Of a stretch of DNA of 64,000 bases, positions 12,201 through 24,060 are shown piece by piece. The notes beneath the pieces are model-generated. The model ran no database searches. It was not told the origin of the DNA and was given only the letters and a program-made list of their open reading frames with translations. This DNA comes from Centrapalus pauciflorus. Taxonomy: Eukaryota > Streptophyta > Magnoliopsida > Asterales > Asteraceae. The stretch is taken from the NCBI GenBank assembly GCA_020465985.1, contig JAANYP010002100.1:434001-498000 (forward strand). The letters are read 5' to 3'. Both the position numbers and the translations under genes were made by a program. The first letter of the stretch is position 1. Every line of letters starts with the position of its first letter.

Positions 12201-14521
12201 ATTCCACGTAGGTTATTTACCGGTCCACGTAGAATTAATAACCAGTTTCAACCGGTTACCCATTGATAAAACCTTGATTTACTGATTTATGGTTATTTCA
12301 GGGTTTTCTATGCAACGAGAAATGGTTTTGGGTTTTAATCACAAAATACAGCGGTTTTTTAGGCAATTATCTTTTTTATTATTATTATCTACTTTATCAA
12401 TTTCATATTTGTGAAAATCCATATTTATAATGACCATAAAGTTTCTACTTTAACAATTTTATATTGGTCAACGTCTAGGTGCAATATAATTAATATAAGA
12501 GAAAATACATATGGCAAAAAAATGGTGCAAGTGAGAAGGTTGTCCTCCTATCAATGATTTTTTTTTTAAAAATTGTGTTTTTTTATTTGTTCAGAGAGCG
12601 TGGCTTTTCAAGGAAGATATATCCGGAGAGTTTGCGAAAGTTTTCTTCTTTTTTTTTCTTTTAATTTTTTAGTTCTTGTTTTTTCTGAATGACAAAATTT
12701 TAAATAACCGTCAAAATACAAAAAGTCTTTAAAGATGAGACAACAAACAATCAAAATACAACAAAAAAACCAAAGCCAAACTTCAACCAAAATAAAATTA
12801 TATAAGATTAAAAAAGAAGACTAAATAACTGAATCAAAGGGGAAAAATGTCCATCTCTTCCAACAAATTATAGGTGTACAAAGGCCGGATTGTAACCGAT
12901 CCGGATCGGATTTTCTCTGATCCAGTTTTTTAATAATAGTAAGTTCGGATCTTAATAGGTTTGTGACCCAATAAAATGTAACTTTGTAACCGGTTTTTGA
13001 TATAAAAAACCAGTTTTAAAAAATCTGACTTTATTCATATTTTTTTTAATGTTAGGCTTCACTTTGCGTTTGACCATTTTTAGAAAAAAATGAGTAAAAG
13101 GAAAAAAAAAATCCAATTTTTAGGCTTTCAAACGAGTGAACAAAAAAAAAGAAGAAACCTTAAATGGATGGGCTTAAAAGTTGAAACAGTGATTAATTAA
13201 TAGGAACTACCGAACTAGGAACGAGGAAGTACCGAGTAGGAACAAAGATAGTGGGCCCAATCAAAGCACAGTCCATAACACGACTGTGTCTTCTAGAAAT
13301 GTGTAAAAATACCATTTATCCTGTCTTGTACTGGTAACGTGTTGAACCCGTCTTAATACTGGTATCAATTAGCCAAAGATGGTACGGTACTCGGGATCCA
13401 TATATGACTTAAATCGGGAGTCGGGAAAACGGGAGTCAGGACCAGTTTAATTCGGGAATTTCCGGTACCAACTTGAGGATATAAATAGTCATGTTTTTAA
13501 AAATTTTAATTTAGTCCATATCATTTCCTAACTCCTAATTATACTCAAAACTCATTTTAAATTACAATACTCATTCATCATTATTGACAAACAATCATTT
13601 AACACTTATGAAAATGTCATCAGTTAGATAAAACTGTTGATAATTTTTTTTCTTTGTGGTTTTTGTGTTTTATTTTTAATTTCAACATTTATAATACTAT
13701 AAAAATTGTTACTAATTGATATAAAAACTGTTACCAATTTTTTTTAGCATTGTACGTCATGCATTATATGTTGTATATCGAACAATGGTACCAATTCACG
13801 GGACTAGTATCGGTTTGCCGGTACCGAATATGGTAGTAGTGCCGATCCCGAATATCACAACTTGGTACGGTACTTGATCTTGTATTTTCGTCAAATTCGA
13901 GAGTCGGAAGTCGGGATTCAGGACGGGTCGGTACAGTATTAATTCCAAGCACATCCCTAGTGTCTTCCTTCTTCACCAACAATTTCATCAACTCTGAGTT
14001 GATCGGATAATCTTCTAGATGTATATATATTTGTAAAGAAAAAGTTATATACTTGTATATTTTTTATTTGTTTGGTGAATCTTTCATCTTTTCTTTAGTT
14101 TCTATATTTAATTTTTCATATTCATGTTGATCAATTAACCTACAAAGATATAAAAATGTGATTGTTTTTATTTTGTATATCATACGTACTTTTACATCTT
14201 TATCAATCTGTGGTTCATTCGTTCCAGATTGAAGGACAACCAACGAAAAATAATAATACAAATAAGAAAAAAACGACAAAGAAACCAAAATATATTATTA
14301 ACACAAGCATGCGTTGAAAAAGTTGATGGCAATTTGAGTGTATGGAAGTCGATCGAATAATACGATAAAAAGAAGGAGATCGAAATTGATGAATAAAAAT
14401 GAAGGTTGAGAGAGAGAGAGAGACCTGAAATGGAAGGAGTAAAATGTCCATTGATGAAGAGGTTTGTGAATTTGATGTTTGGAATACTGTGCGAGTTTGT
14501 GTTTCCATTCGCCATCGCCAT
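9244..14521 (-). CDS. ALDH2C4-like: Cytosolic aldehyde dehydrogenase (ALDH2C/ALDH1 type), cluster copy A, 9 exons, 499 aa
   Basis: NAD(P)+-dependent oxidation of aldehydes to acids. Exons in transcript order: 14521-14425, 11772-11630, 11069-10686, 10583-10494, 10409-10236, 10143-10006, 9899-9762, 9687-9626, 9517-9244 (stop included). All introns are GT-AG and the joined frame is open for 1500 nt. Visible landmarks: IPWNFP (Asn167), KPAEQAPLSAL for cofactor ribose, VSFTGSTKVG, LELGGKSP (Glu266), NKGEIC (Cys300), EIFGPV, and C-terminal FDSPWL. No transit peptide is present, so the product should be cytosolic, and length fits the family (about 500). The start MAMANG was chosen by alignment with copies B and C. 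The residue after the catalytic Cys is Phe where B and C have Val. Relatives act in sinapate/ferulate synthesis (Arabidopsis ALDH2C4) and in Asteraceae terpenoid pathways (Artemisia ALDH1); the substrate here is unknown. Confidence 0.93.
11865..12371. mobile_element. Mutator-like foldback element in intron 1 of ALDH copy A
   Basis: The ends are inverted (gggataattgtgcaaaaaac at left; gataattgcctaaaaaac as the reverse complement of the right). The two halves are complementary over most of about 250 bp per arm, with repeated accggtt motifs near the tip. A clearly related copy with a perfect 9-bp TSD is in intron 1 of copy C (51738-52254). No clean TSD is visible here, so the exact boundaries are approximate. 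Confidence 0.7.
12372..14424. other. Remainder of ALDH copy A intron 1, repeat-derived
   Basis: This intron interior holds pieces rich in cggatc and ggtacc words (12870-13460 and 13780-13965) that look like decayed non-autonomous DNA transposons, including a terminal catccctagtg at 13953-13963. A short GA tract (14408-14422) abuts the exon 1 donor, which reads GTCTCT on the minus strand. No coding exon was found. Confidence 0.4.
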
Positions 14522-14594
14522 TGATGAAGGAATTCGATCTTTCTCACTCTCAGTACTCTCACTCTATCTATCCGTGCTGCAACTCCTTCCCCAC

Positions 14595-14601
14595 ATTTAT
14601 A
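14595..14601 (-). promoter_or_regulatory. TATA box of ALDH copy A
   Basis: On the minus strand this reads TATAAAT followed by GTGGGG, 74 bp upstream of the start codon. The same arrangement precedes copies B (37308-37314, TATAAATGGGGG) and C (54755-54761, TATAAATTTGGGG), which supports it as the shared core promoter. Confidence 0.7.
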
Positions 14602-14733
14602 CAATAATTTTTGCATGCGTCTATGTCTTTATAATCATACTAATTTACCAACTTATATTATATCGTTTTTTGTAATACAATTTATTAATATAAAACATAT
14701 ATAATTCAAAATTATAACATAACTATTTGATAA

Positions 14734-14911
14734 TAGTATGGTAATTTCATATGCACACTCCCTCAATTGCTAATCACACACCCTCTTTAATGTAAGAGGA
14801 AATTAAGTTTTAATCATTGAGTTTTATGTCATTAACACAATCATGTGAGTAAGTGGTGTGTGATTACTAAAATTTAAGGAGAGAGGATGGTTTACATATA
14901 GTAATGCCCTA
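14734..14911. mobile_element. Small TIR MITE upstream of ALDH copy A
   Basis: Inverted ends (gctaatcacacacc at 14769-14782 against gtgtgtgattactaa near 14858-14872) enclose a non-coding centre. A second copy of this family lies at about 47087-47249 upstream of the 47.7-kb MITE. Superfamily is not certain because the TSD is unclear. Confidence 0.45.
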
Positions 14912-15034
14912 AAAATATAAGTATAATAATATTATTTGTTATAAAATTTATTTTTCTAGCTTATGAAAAGAAACATGAATAGTAACAACTTTTAATGATT
15001 ATACTTATACATATCTTTATATATATATATATAG

Positions 15035-15302
15035 AGGGGGGTTCAATGGAAAACCACAATGCACCTGAAAACTTGTGAAAACCGCACTGCACCACCACAA
15101 ATGCATCAATTTCCCCGCGTGATGCATCAAAATCTCGTGTGATGTATCAAATTTCCTGCGTGATGCATCAAAATCTCGCGTGATGCATCACCTTATTTAC
15201 GATCATGCCACCGCGTTTTTCATGAAATGCACCAAATCGGACGGTATGCGTAGGTTTTCACAGTTTTCCGGTGCATAGTGGTTTTCCATTGAACTCACCC
15301 CT
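15035..15302. mobile_element. TIR element, family M copy 1, inside a TA microsatellite
   Basis: The inner ends match as inverted repeats: ggttcaatggaaaacc at left and ggttttccattgaactcacc at right. TA dinucleotide tracts flank both sides (about 15017-15034 and 15303-15325). The interior carries repeated TGATGCATCA words separated by short CG-containing spacers. It is non-coding. Related copies are at 21163-21341, 21491-21747, 42847-43047 and a long version at 25327-26433. Confidence 0.65.
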
Positions 15303-15325
15303 ATATATATATATATATATATATT

Positions 15326-16140
15326 ATTTGATATAACTTGAAATTTTAATTTATATATATTTTATTACAATAAATAAATATTATTAGACATGATTTTACT
15401 AACTACCTTTTGTTTGTCAAACATTTAATATTTTTATAACTTGCATATGATTATAATATCTCTATATATACATATTAATAAATTTATATACACATAAAAT
15501 ACTTTATTTAATTAGATATATAATAAATATAGATAAGGTAATATTTAAATTTATTTAATTTATGATTCACGTCAATAAAAAAACAAATTTTGACAACATA
15601 TAAAGTTATTTTCTAATCAGATAAATACATAAATAACTTTTAACCATATAAACACATAAATTATGATGTGGTGAGCGAGCGACATGTGATAAAGATGGTC
15701 ATCCTATATTATATAAAAAAGATTTATCTTTGATATTAATCATTTGATTAAATTGTGCAAGTTGTTAAAAATGGAATAAATATATATAAAATGGTAGAAC
15801 AAACATATTTTAATTAATTTACAGAAATTATTAATTAATACTTGTAAACATAATTACGTGTGTGTTCTCTCTTTTTAACCAACTGGTATCCATGTATTAA
15901 CATGATATCTTTAATTAATTAAGTACTATTAAAAATTTTGTGAACTTAAAAATAATTATAAAAAATAAAAATTTTTGAAACCTGACATAGTAAACTTATT
16001 TAAATTATAAAAATTTATGAAATCGATCTTATTGTATATAAACATGTTTAAAAAGATATTAATTATATGATAATAATGAAAAACTAATAATATGCTTTAC
16101 TCAAAAAAAATTTCATTAGAAGAACCTAACAAGCTACAAA
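15326..16140. other. AT-rich intergenic sequence, nothing recognised
   Basis: No open reading frame of interest and no bounded element were found before the CACTA transposon. Confidence 0.4.
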
Positions 16141-17404
16141 CACTAGTACAAAAGGACCCTTCAACCCCGGTTGTTTTTGGAATAGACCCCGGTTCTTAAA
16201 CCGGGGTAAAAGAGGGGGTAGGCTGTTGATATATGACATAGACCCCGGTTATATAACCGGGGTAGAAAAGTTTATAACCCCGGTTTGTTAATAAGCAACC
16301 GGGTCTGATACTTTTTAACACTGTGTTTTATGCATTTTAAGCCCTGGTTTGTTACTAAAAACCCGGGGTCAAAAAGTATTTTTTTTAGAAAAAAAATATA
16401 ATACTAATAATATTTCCAGATTTTTTTACTTTACTTGTTCTTATTGCTCAGTAAACCAACAAAAAAAATCATATATATTGGTCCCAAGACCATATTAAAC
16501 AAGATCAGTTTGAAGTATTATGTTTTGAATTAGAGTAAGTTGAAGTTTAGACCTTTTGGATTGATGTTCAACAACTTCCATGTGGATCTAAACGGTTCGA
16601 AGAACACCATAAGTGATCCACCCATCAATCTTTTTTTATCTTCTACTGCTTCTCATTCATGACCCATGTCATTCTGCTCCTCATTTCTTGCCTCTCATTG
16701 TCGCACATTCAATTTCATACCTATATGGGAAAACAAGATTAGTGAATTAGTAAGAATTCCTCGCCTCATCCACAAATATTCTAGACAACCATCACATGCC
16801 ATGCTGCTCCTTGGAAACTAAATATAAATAACCTTTCATTCACTAGTCCAGCCCATCCAAGGCAACCATGAGTTAAGTCTTCCACTAAATTAATAGACTT
16901 CCCACCACAAGCTTTAATCAAGCTGACCATATATCTCCTCTTTACTCTTTGAGGAACTATCATTTAATAAGTACATGAATCAGATTTTGTTATAGAAGCT
17001 TTACCACTACGTACAAGAAATATATGATACATAATATTCTCTACGGCAGTTAACTTCCTCGGTTAACAGGTGTCATATACTATATAGCTGTTTTGGTTTT
17101 ATGATACATGTGAACATTGGAACACTTCAAAATAGCTAAGAGAGGGAACTTAAATAATATTAATCTAGCTCATATGTGGACTAATATCATTAAGAGGACG
17201 TGTGTAAAAGGATATGTACATTATTATACACCTTCATAAAGAATGTGAATTATGTCCTCTTTCTTAACAAGCACAAGGGATGAGACTAAAACCCCTGACT
17301 TCAAAATTTATGCATAGTTCTACTGTCAATTTATTAACATGGTGTATACTTGCATGCATGGTTCTAATGTCTATTCAGTATTCATCATCATATTACATGC
17401 ATAC

Positions 17405-18479
17405 CTTGGATATTAACCTTGCATTCAATCCTAAATGAGTTGCACAAGTTAGAGATTTTCCTGCATTACCACCTCCTTGTACCTGTAAAAAATTGTGTGA
17501 ATTATGATGGTCAAAACTATTATACAATGATAATACTAATATTATGTACAAAAGCAAAATATCATATTTTCTTGGTGCATTTGACATCCAAAAAAGCAAA
17601 CATTTCCTTTGAGTAAATAAGCACTCAGCAGTTAGAGATTTTCCTGCATTACCACTTCCTTGTTAGTTCCTTACATCCAAAAACAGAATCCAAGTTAACA
17701 GGAATTGGAATTAAATTTGGATGGCTAGTCTTGGGTTTGGGCATACAGTCCAACAATATTACAACTAAACCATGTAGTGGGTCATTTAGTGAGTTAAATT
17801 TACCTCTCACATGATAGGTATGGGGTTGTCCCGTGTGGACTGGTTGGGGCGTCTGCAACATCACATTGAAAAATCCATTACATTCTGTGTTCTTACCAAT
17901 CCATGTCTTTTGTTACACTTCAATTTTACGTGTTAATTAGGTCTCAGACTCACATGAATGTACTCGCAAACCATAACCTATTGTTGGATAGAGCTCAAAC
18001 ACAGGGTAGAAAAATCATGATCTAGGACTATTCTACTAACCATTCCTATTTCAAAGAACTCAAACTATTCAATCCTGAAATTTCATGGGATAAAAGCAGC
18101 CACTGAATTTGACATAGTAAGAATGATAATCCGACTATAGAACCAAGCAAACCAATACTACTACTACTACTGATCTTTAAACATAAATAAATCATCTAAA
18201 TCACCTTTAAGCTGGTGCTTCGAATCTTGTCATCCAGGTTAGGAAACGTAGCCACAGTAGCCAAGAGATCGACCCCCACACCACCAAATACAAGTTGTAG
18301 ATAGCATTCCGCATCCAGTCATATATCAAATCCTAAAACATCAATAAGGCGGGGAGTTTCCTCCACCGCAATCAGGTTATTTTGATGATCTCATTTCGAT
18401 TGCTTTTATTAAGAAAAATCATAGAAATACGTACCATGGGTGGACTTTCAAGCTGAGTCACCATCACCGACGACGACAT
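17405..18479 (-). pseudogene. pfkB-type carbohydrate kinase gene fragment captured by the CACTA element
   Basis: Three exon-like blocks can be read in order. Block 1 (18479-18435) encodes MSSSVMVTQLESPPM and ends at a GTACGT donor. Block 2 (18294-18205) encodes 30 residues including VDLLATVATFPNLDDKI and ends at GTGATT. Block 3 (17482-17405) encodes 26 residues including VQGGGNAGKSLTCA and LISK, bounded by CAG and GTATGC. These match the N-terminal, substrate-binding part of plant pfkB/ribokinase-like proteins (GG..VD..ATV...P..DDKIR...VQGGGNAGN). An in-frame TGA precedes block 2, and the catalytic C-terminal half is absent, so no working kinase is expected. A roughly 35-bp duplicate of part of block 3 lies at 17632-17666. 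Confidence 0.8.
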
Positions 18480-18735
18480 TTTTGCCCTAAAATTTTGCAG
18501 ATTGAGTTTACACAAATACACAGGCACTATGTAATGAACTAATACAACTTGAAGAGTGTTTCAATAGCAAAGAAAATATTATCAAACCATAACTAGAAAC
18601 TTATACAAATTAAAAAGTGTAGCAATCGAGTTTTGTGTGTGCAGATAAAACGAATATGGAATTGGGAAAGTTTACCTGGTAGAAGTAGAAACCACAAGGT
18701 TCAATGGAGGGGTTTTTGAGAGCAGAAAAGAAGGT

Positions 18736-19038
18736 CTATTCTTCGACTATAGCAGCGGCGGCGGCGGCGGGTTTACTCAAGGGAGAATGGGGAGGAAAAG
18801 CAAGTGGGTCAAATGGGAGCAACATCAGGTGAACCAGATGCAGCGATTTTGTAGATCTGTGGAGACATCGTGAGATCAAGAGGGACAGGAGGCGACGATT
18901 TCTCAAGTTCATCTTCGTTTGGAGTCGTGAAGAGTCTTCTTGCTTCACCACATCATTAGGGTTTTTTGGGGATAAAAAAAACAAAGAAACTTGTACTGGG
19001 AGAATTGGGTGAGGATGAGCGGGATTAGTTCCCCCCAA
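18736..19038 (-). other. Open frame with poly-Ala stretch inside the CACTA element
   Basis: A 100-codon minus-strand frame ends in an alanine run encoded by GCC/GCT repeats (18752-18770). It overlaps what would be the 5'-UTR or first exon region ahead of the captured kinase fragment. I see no recognised domain and regard coding as unlikely. Confidence 0.25.
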
Positions 19039-19517
19039 AATTTAGATAATAACCCAGGTTTCTTTCCTATTGAACCCTGGTAAAAACTAACGAAAAGCTT
19101 TAACCCCGGTTATTATGGAGCAACCGGGTTCTTTTCTTTTATAAAAACACGGAAGGAGCTTCTACCCCGGTCTTTAAGCCTTTTATGGGATAACCGGGGT
19201 TTATTAGGAGGGGTTGAAAGGTTTTTTTGTAGTAGTGAAAATTTGTGTCCAAAAAGGAGGACAAAACATTCCATCCAACAAACCAAAACCTTACTAAAAT
19301 TTTCTAAATAATAATCCCAAATCGATTAATTGACCATTTCGGTCTATTAACCAATAGGAAAGACTTTCAATTAGCAAAGCACAAACCCTGATAGCTTTTG
19401 CACCAAAGGGAACAAATCCTTCGACAAAATCTCGTCTTATGCCTTTCCTTTCGCAAAGAGAATGCCATTTTGCCATTTCAAATAACCCAAGTAGCCACCA
19501 TGATTATATTTGTAATA

Positions 19518-19631
19518 GGGAAAATTGTGCAAAAAACCCCTAAGTTGGATTATTTTTTGTGCAATAAAAAATGGTTAGGGGTTTCAATTACAAAAATGGT
19601 TCAACTTTAGGATTTTTAACGCATATTTCCC
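19518..19631. mobile_element. Short Mutator-like MITE with 9-bp TSD
   Basis: The 114-bp element has inverted ends (gggaaaattgtgc at left; gggaaatatgcg as the reverse complement of the right). It is flanked by the perfect 9-bp repeat tttgtaata at 19509-19517 and 19632-19640, as expected for Mutator superfamily insertion. Confidence 0.8.
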
Positions 19632-19640
19632 TTTGTAATA

Positions 19641-20729
<1,089 letters not shown>

Positions 20730-20733
20730 TTTA

Positions 20734-21077
20734 GGTTCAATTGAGTACCACCTACCACTTTTAAAAATACTATTTTTGAAAAAAAAAAATTCCACAAAAT
20801 GTTTTAACTAGCGTTACAAACGTGATATATAAATTTCACGCACATTCAAACATTTTAGGTGCATGAAATCATGCATCACATAAATGTACGTTCACATATA
20901 TGTAAATTTATGTAATGTACGTTCACATCATTTTTAAGGAGTTTGGAGATGTGTATGTATGTGAAACTTACGTATCATCTGTATAATATTAATTAAAACA
21001 TGTTGGTGAAAAATTTTTCACAAAAAATATTTTTAAGCGTGGTACCTTCTGGTGCGCTGCGTAATGGGTGGTACCCA

Positions 21078-21083
<6 letters not shown>
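20734..21083. mobile_element. TIR element, family F2 copy 2, between microsatellites
   Basis: The left end ggttcaattgagtaccacc and the right end ggtgcgctgcgtaatgggtg with gtacccactg correspond to the ends of the copies at 2302 and 24940. (TA)n lies on the left and (CA)n on the right. It is non-coding. Confidence 0.6.
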
Positions 21084-21138
<55 letters not shown>

Positions 21139-21162
21139 AAGAGAGAGAGAGAGAGAGAGAGA
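21084..21162. repeat. Compound microsatellite (CA)n(TA)n(GA)n
   Basis: Consecutive CA, TA and GA dinucleotide runs separate the F2 element from the next M-family element. Apparent long frames across it (runs of VCVC, THTH or SLSL) are repeat artefacts. Confidence 0.95.
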
Positions 21163-21341
21163 GGTTCAATGAAAAACCAACATGTATCGGAAAAAGTTGG
21201 AAAACCTCCATGCACCACCACAAATGCATCACAATTCCCACGTGATACATCGACTTTTTGCGTGATGCATCACCTGATCCAATGGCTATAAAGTGGTTCC
21301 CGAGTTTTACGATGCATATAGGTTTTCATTGAACCCACCCA
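21163..21341. mobile_element. TIR element, family M copy 2
   Basis: Ends are ggttcaatgaaaaacca and aggttttcattgaaccc in inverted orientation, with interior TGATGCATCA-type words and the shared phrase cctgatccaatggctataaa. A second, truncated copy of its right end (about 21361-21430) follows after a CA tract, apparently a duplication through the microsatellite. Confidence 0.6.
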
Positions 21342-21428
21342 TATATACACACACACACACGCATCACCTGATCCAATGGCTATAAAGTGTTTCCCGAGTT
21401 TTACGGTGCATATAGGTTTTCCTTTGAA

Positions 21429-21429
<1 letters not shown>

Positions 21430-21490
<61 letters not shown>
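21430..21490. repeat. (TA)n microsatellite
   Basis: A pure TA run of about 60 bp between two M-family copies. Confidence 0.95.
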
Positions 21491-21493
<3 letters not shown>

Positions 21494-21746
21494 GTGGGTT
21501 CAATGGAGAACCTTATACATCGAAGAACCTTGAAGAACCACAATGCATCGCTAGAAAAACTGAAATGCATCACATAGAAATCGATGTATCACATGGAAAT
21601 AATGTAAGAAATCGATGCATCACACGGGAATTTGATGCATCACGTGGAAATAATGATGCATTACGGGGAAATTATGATGCATTTGTGGTGGTGCATGGAG
21701 GTTCTTCAAGGTTCTTCGATGCATGGAGGTTCTCCATTGAACCCAC

Positions 21747-21747
<1 letters not shown>
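21491..21747. mobile_element. TIR element, family M copy 3 (opposite orientation)
   Basis: The ends ggggtgggttcaatggagaa and ggttctccattgaacccacc form clean inverted repeats. The interior TGATGCATCA words run in the opposite orientation to copies 1, 2 and 5. It is flanked by (TA)n on the left and (CT)n(TA)n on the right. Confidence 0.7.

Positions 21748-21815
<68 letters not shown>
21748..21815. repeat. (CT)n(TA)n microsatellite
   Basis: A short CT run is followed by about 54 bp of TA repeats on the right flank of M copy 3. Confidence 0.95.
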
Positions 21816-21816
<1 letters not shown>

Positions 21817-21889
21817 ACACACACACTTTTAAATATATCAAATATGATTATTTGTTTTAAGGATTACTTTTAAAAAAACTAAAACGGTA

Positions 21890-22200
21890 TTTTTTTAATT
21901 AGTTTACTTTTTCTTATAAATTAGGATTTATTATTGAAAAAAAAAATATGTTTTCACGATTTTTGCGTATTCATCCCTCAATGTAAGTATTTTCAGAAAA
22001 ATCTCAAGTTATTTTTTATTTTTCAAGTTTTTGTGAAATTTGACTATTAGAAACCGATTATAATTGGTAAAAAAAGTGTTTTTTTGAAATTAAAAAACCA
22101 GAATCTAATAGGCAAATTTCACTAAACCGGATATAAAATATTTACTTAAGTACTTTTCTGAAAAAAAAAAGTAGGTTTTTTTTCTTAATAAACCCTAAAA
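21890..22200. mobile_element. Foldback MITE, GGGTTTATTATGAAAA family (degenerate copy)
   Basis: The left end ggatttattattgaaaaaaa and right end ttcttaataaaccct are inverted, and the interior arms carry complementary aaaccggtt-like and tttcac words. It belongs with the copies at 43186-43500 and 62566-62682. No clean TSD is visible. Confidence 0.5.
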
Positions 22201-22254
22201 ATATCCATCTAGTTTTATTTTTGTAAGAAAATACTAGTTCATTTATTAATAAGA

Positions 22255-22869
22255 CTAGTATATTACCCATGTATTATATGGGTTAGATTTTTTAAAAAGA
22301 TAATAATAATAAATGATTGTTATAAATTATTTTATGTTTTCAAGTATTAAAGCCAGGTTTGTCAACTAATATTTTTCATTTTTTACTTTAATTATGTATG
22401 AATAGTAATTACTTTTTATATATTGTTTATATTGTATTTTTAATTTTGTCATTGTTCAAGATTTTCAAATCGATAATAATTTCTTATACTTTTATAAGTT
22501 TGAATAGAATTTATTTTATTTTCGAGTATGAAAAGAAGATTATTATTTTCTTAAAATTTTAAATTTTATTTTATAAAATTATTTATTTTATCTAAAGGAT
22601 TAGACATATATTATCATTATTTTTTTTAGTTTTTAGTTTCTTGATATTAAAAAAAAAAAGTTAAAGTGTATTACAAAAGATATTTATGAATTATTTTAGG
22701 TAAAAAGAATAATAAGAATTATTTATTAATTTTAATCTAATTAATTAAATGACATGTGTTATCAAAATAAATGTTATTTTATTTTTATGAAAAAATCAAT
22801 AAATTGGAGCTTTAAAGTTGCGTCATGTGGCAAGAACTATTTTCTTTTATTATAAGATGTAGATATAGA
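22255..22869 (-). mobile_element. Short Helitron, minus strand
   Basis: Read on the minus strand, the element begins TCTATATCTACATCTTATAA preceded by A, and ends with a hairpin (cccatataatacatggg) followed by taatatactag and then T. This gives the A/T target and CTAG terminus expected of plant Helitrons. It is non-coding and AT-rich. Confidence 0.6.
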
Positions 22870-23285
22870 TATATAAATAGATATAGATGTTTATATTATA
22901 TTTTTAATTTTTTCATTGTTCAAGATTTTAAAAATGATAATGATTCGAATTTTTTTTCCAAATATGAAAAAGATATTATTATTTTATTAAATTTTTATTT
23001 TTTATAACTTATAAATTATTTATTTTATTTCAGGGATTATACATAAAAATTTATTCTTTTATCTGTATTTTTAAATTTAGTTTTTTTGATATTTAGAAAA
23101 AGTTAATTTTACACAAAAGATATTTTTAAATTATTTTAGGTAAGTAGAATAATAAAGATTATTATTAATTTTAATTTAATTAATCAAATGAATGTGTTAC
23201 CAAAATAAGAGTTATCTTATTTTAGGAAAAAAGACGGGAAAATTAATAAAATGGAACTCTAAGGGAGCGCCATGTGGCAAAAACA

Positions 23286-24060
23286 TCTATACTATATATA
23301 ATAAGAAAACCAGTTGGAGTTTCTGAGCCATTGGATGGAAAGAAATCAATGGTCCAGATTAATGACAACTCATAATTATTTATGAAATGTCTCTTATACC
23401 CTTAATTAAAATCAATAATTATATCTATGTCATTGTTAATTCATATTCCAAATTTAGTACTTTAACTTAATTACATTAAATTTTGATTTTAATTTTTTCA
23501 TTAATGAATTAATATTAAATTAATATATGTCTAAAATAAATATGTGTCATTATTATCCGTAATGATCATAGTTAAATTTAAATGTAAAAATTTGGATTTA
23601 AATGTAGAAGTGTAGTAAATAAAGTTAAAAATTTTGTTAATTATTTTGCTAACAAGATTTAAAATTTAATTGATGAAACTTCAATTGTGAATATGATAAA
23701 TTTTGATTGTTGATTTTCAGATATTTTATTTTTATATTTTATCATTTTCAATATACATACACATTCACATAATTGAAGTTTTTTGTTTCTTACATTGATA
23801 TTTCATATTTAAAGTTAATAAAAATTAAAAGAAACATTTTTTGCAAACACATATTATCTGTTTTTAATAATACAATATAATAATAGTTTTTTTTATTTAA
23901 TATCAAACAACCAAGTATTTTTTATCTTTAATTTAACTAGCTTTCATTTTTTATATTTTAATTATATATTAATTTTATAATAATTTATTAAAATATAAAA
24001 AAATATTGTATTTTCTAAATTAACTCATGTAATACATGGGTTGATTAACCTATCTATCTA
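23286..24060 (+). mobile_element. Helitron-like sequence, 5' end and probable 3' hairpin
   Basis: The left end TCTATACTATATATAATAAG after an A is a typical Helitron start. A hairpin (ctcatgtaatacatgggtt, 24024-24042) lies at the right but is followed by CTAT rather than CTRR. The 3' end is therefore uncertain or altered by the next element. Confidence 0.45.

Larger units (their letters stand above)
16141..19237. mobile_element. Non-autonomous CACTA (En/Spm) transposon carrying host gene pieces
   Basis: The left end reads CACTAGTACAAAAGGACCC and the reverse complement of the right end reads CACTACTACAAAAAAACC, the hallmark CACTA terminus. A 3-bp TSD (aaa) flanks both sides at 16138-16140 and 19238-19240. 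Subterminal regions contain many copies of ACCCCGGTT in both orientations (16160-16380 and 19050-19200), the usual transposase-binding arrangement. No TNP2-type transposase is visible. The interior instead contains a decayed pfkB-kinase gene fragment on the minus strand. Confidence 0.88.

Noticed and set aside
13180..13965. ggtacc- and cgggagtcgg-rich segment as a gene
   Set aside because: The composition looks like a decayed non-autonomous transposon with a terminal catccctagtg; no stable frame is present and it lies inside ALDH copy A intron 1.
14215..14616. Minus-strand 133-codon frame overlapping ALDH copy A exon 1 in another frame
   Set aside because: The frame that encodes the conserved ALDH N-terminus is the one starting at 14521; the overlapping frame runs through the promoter, exon and intron without a domain.
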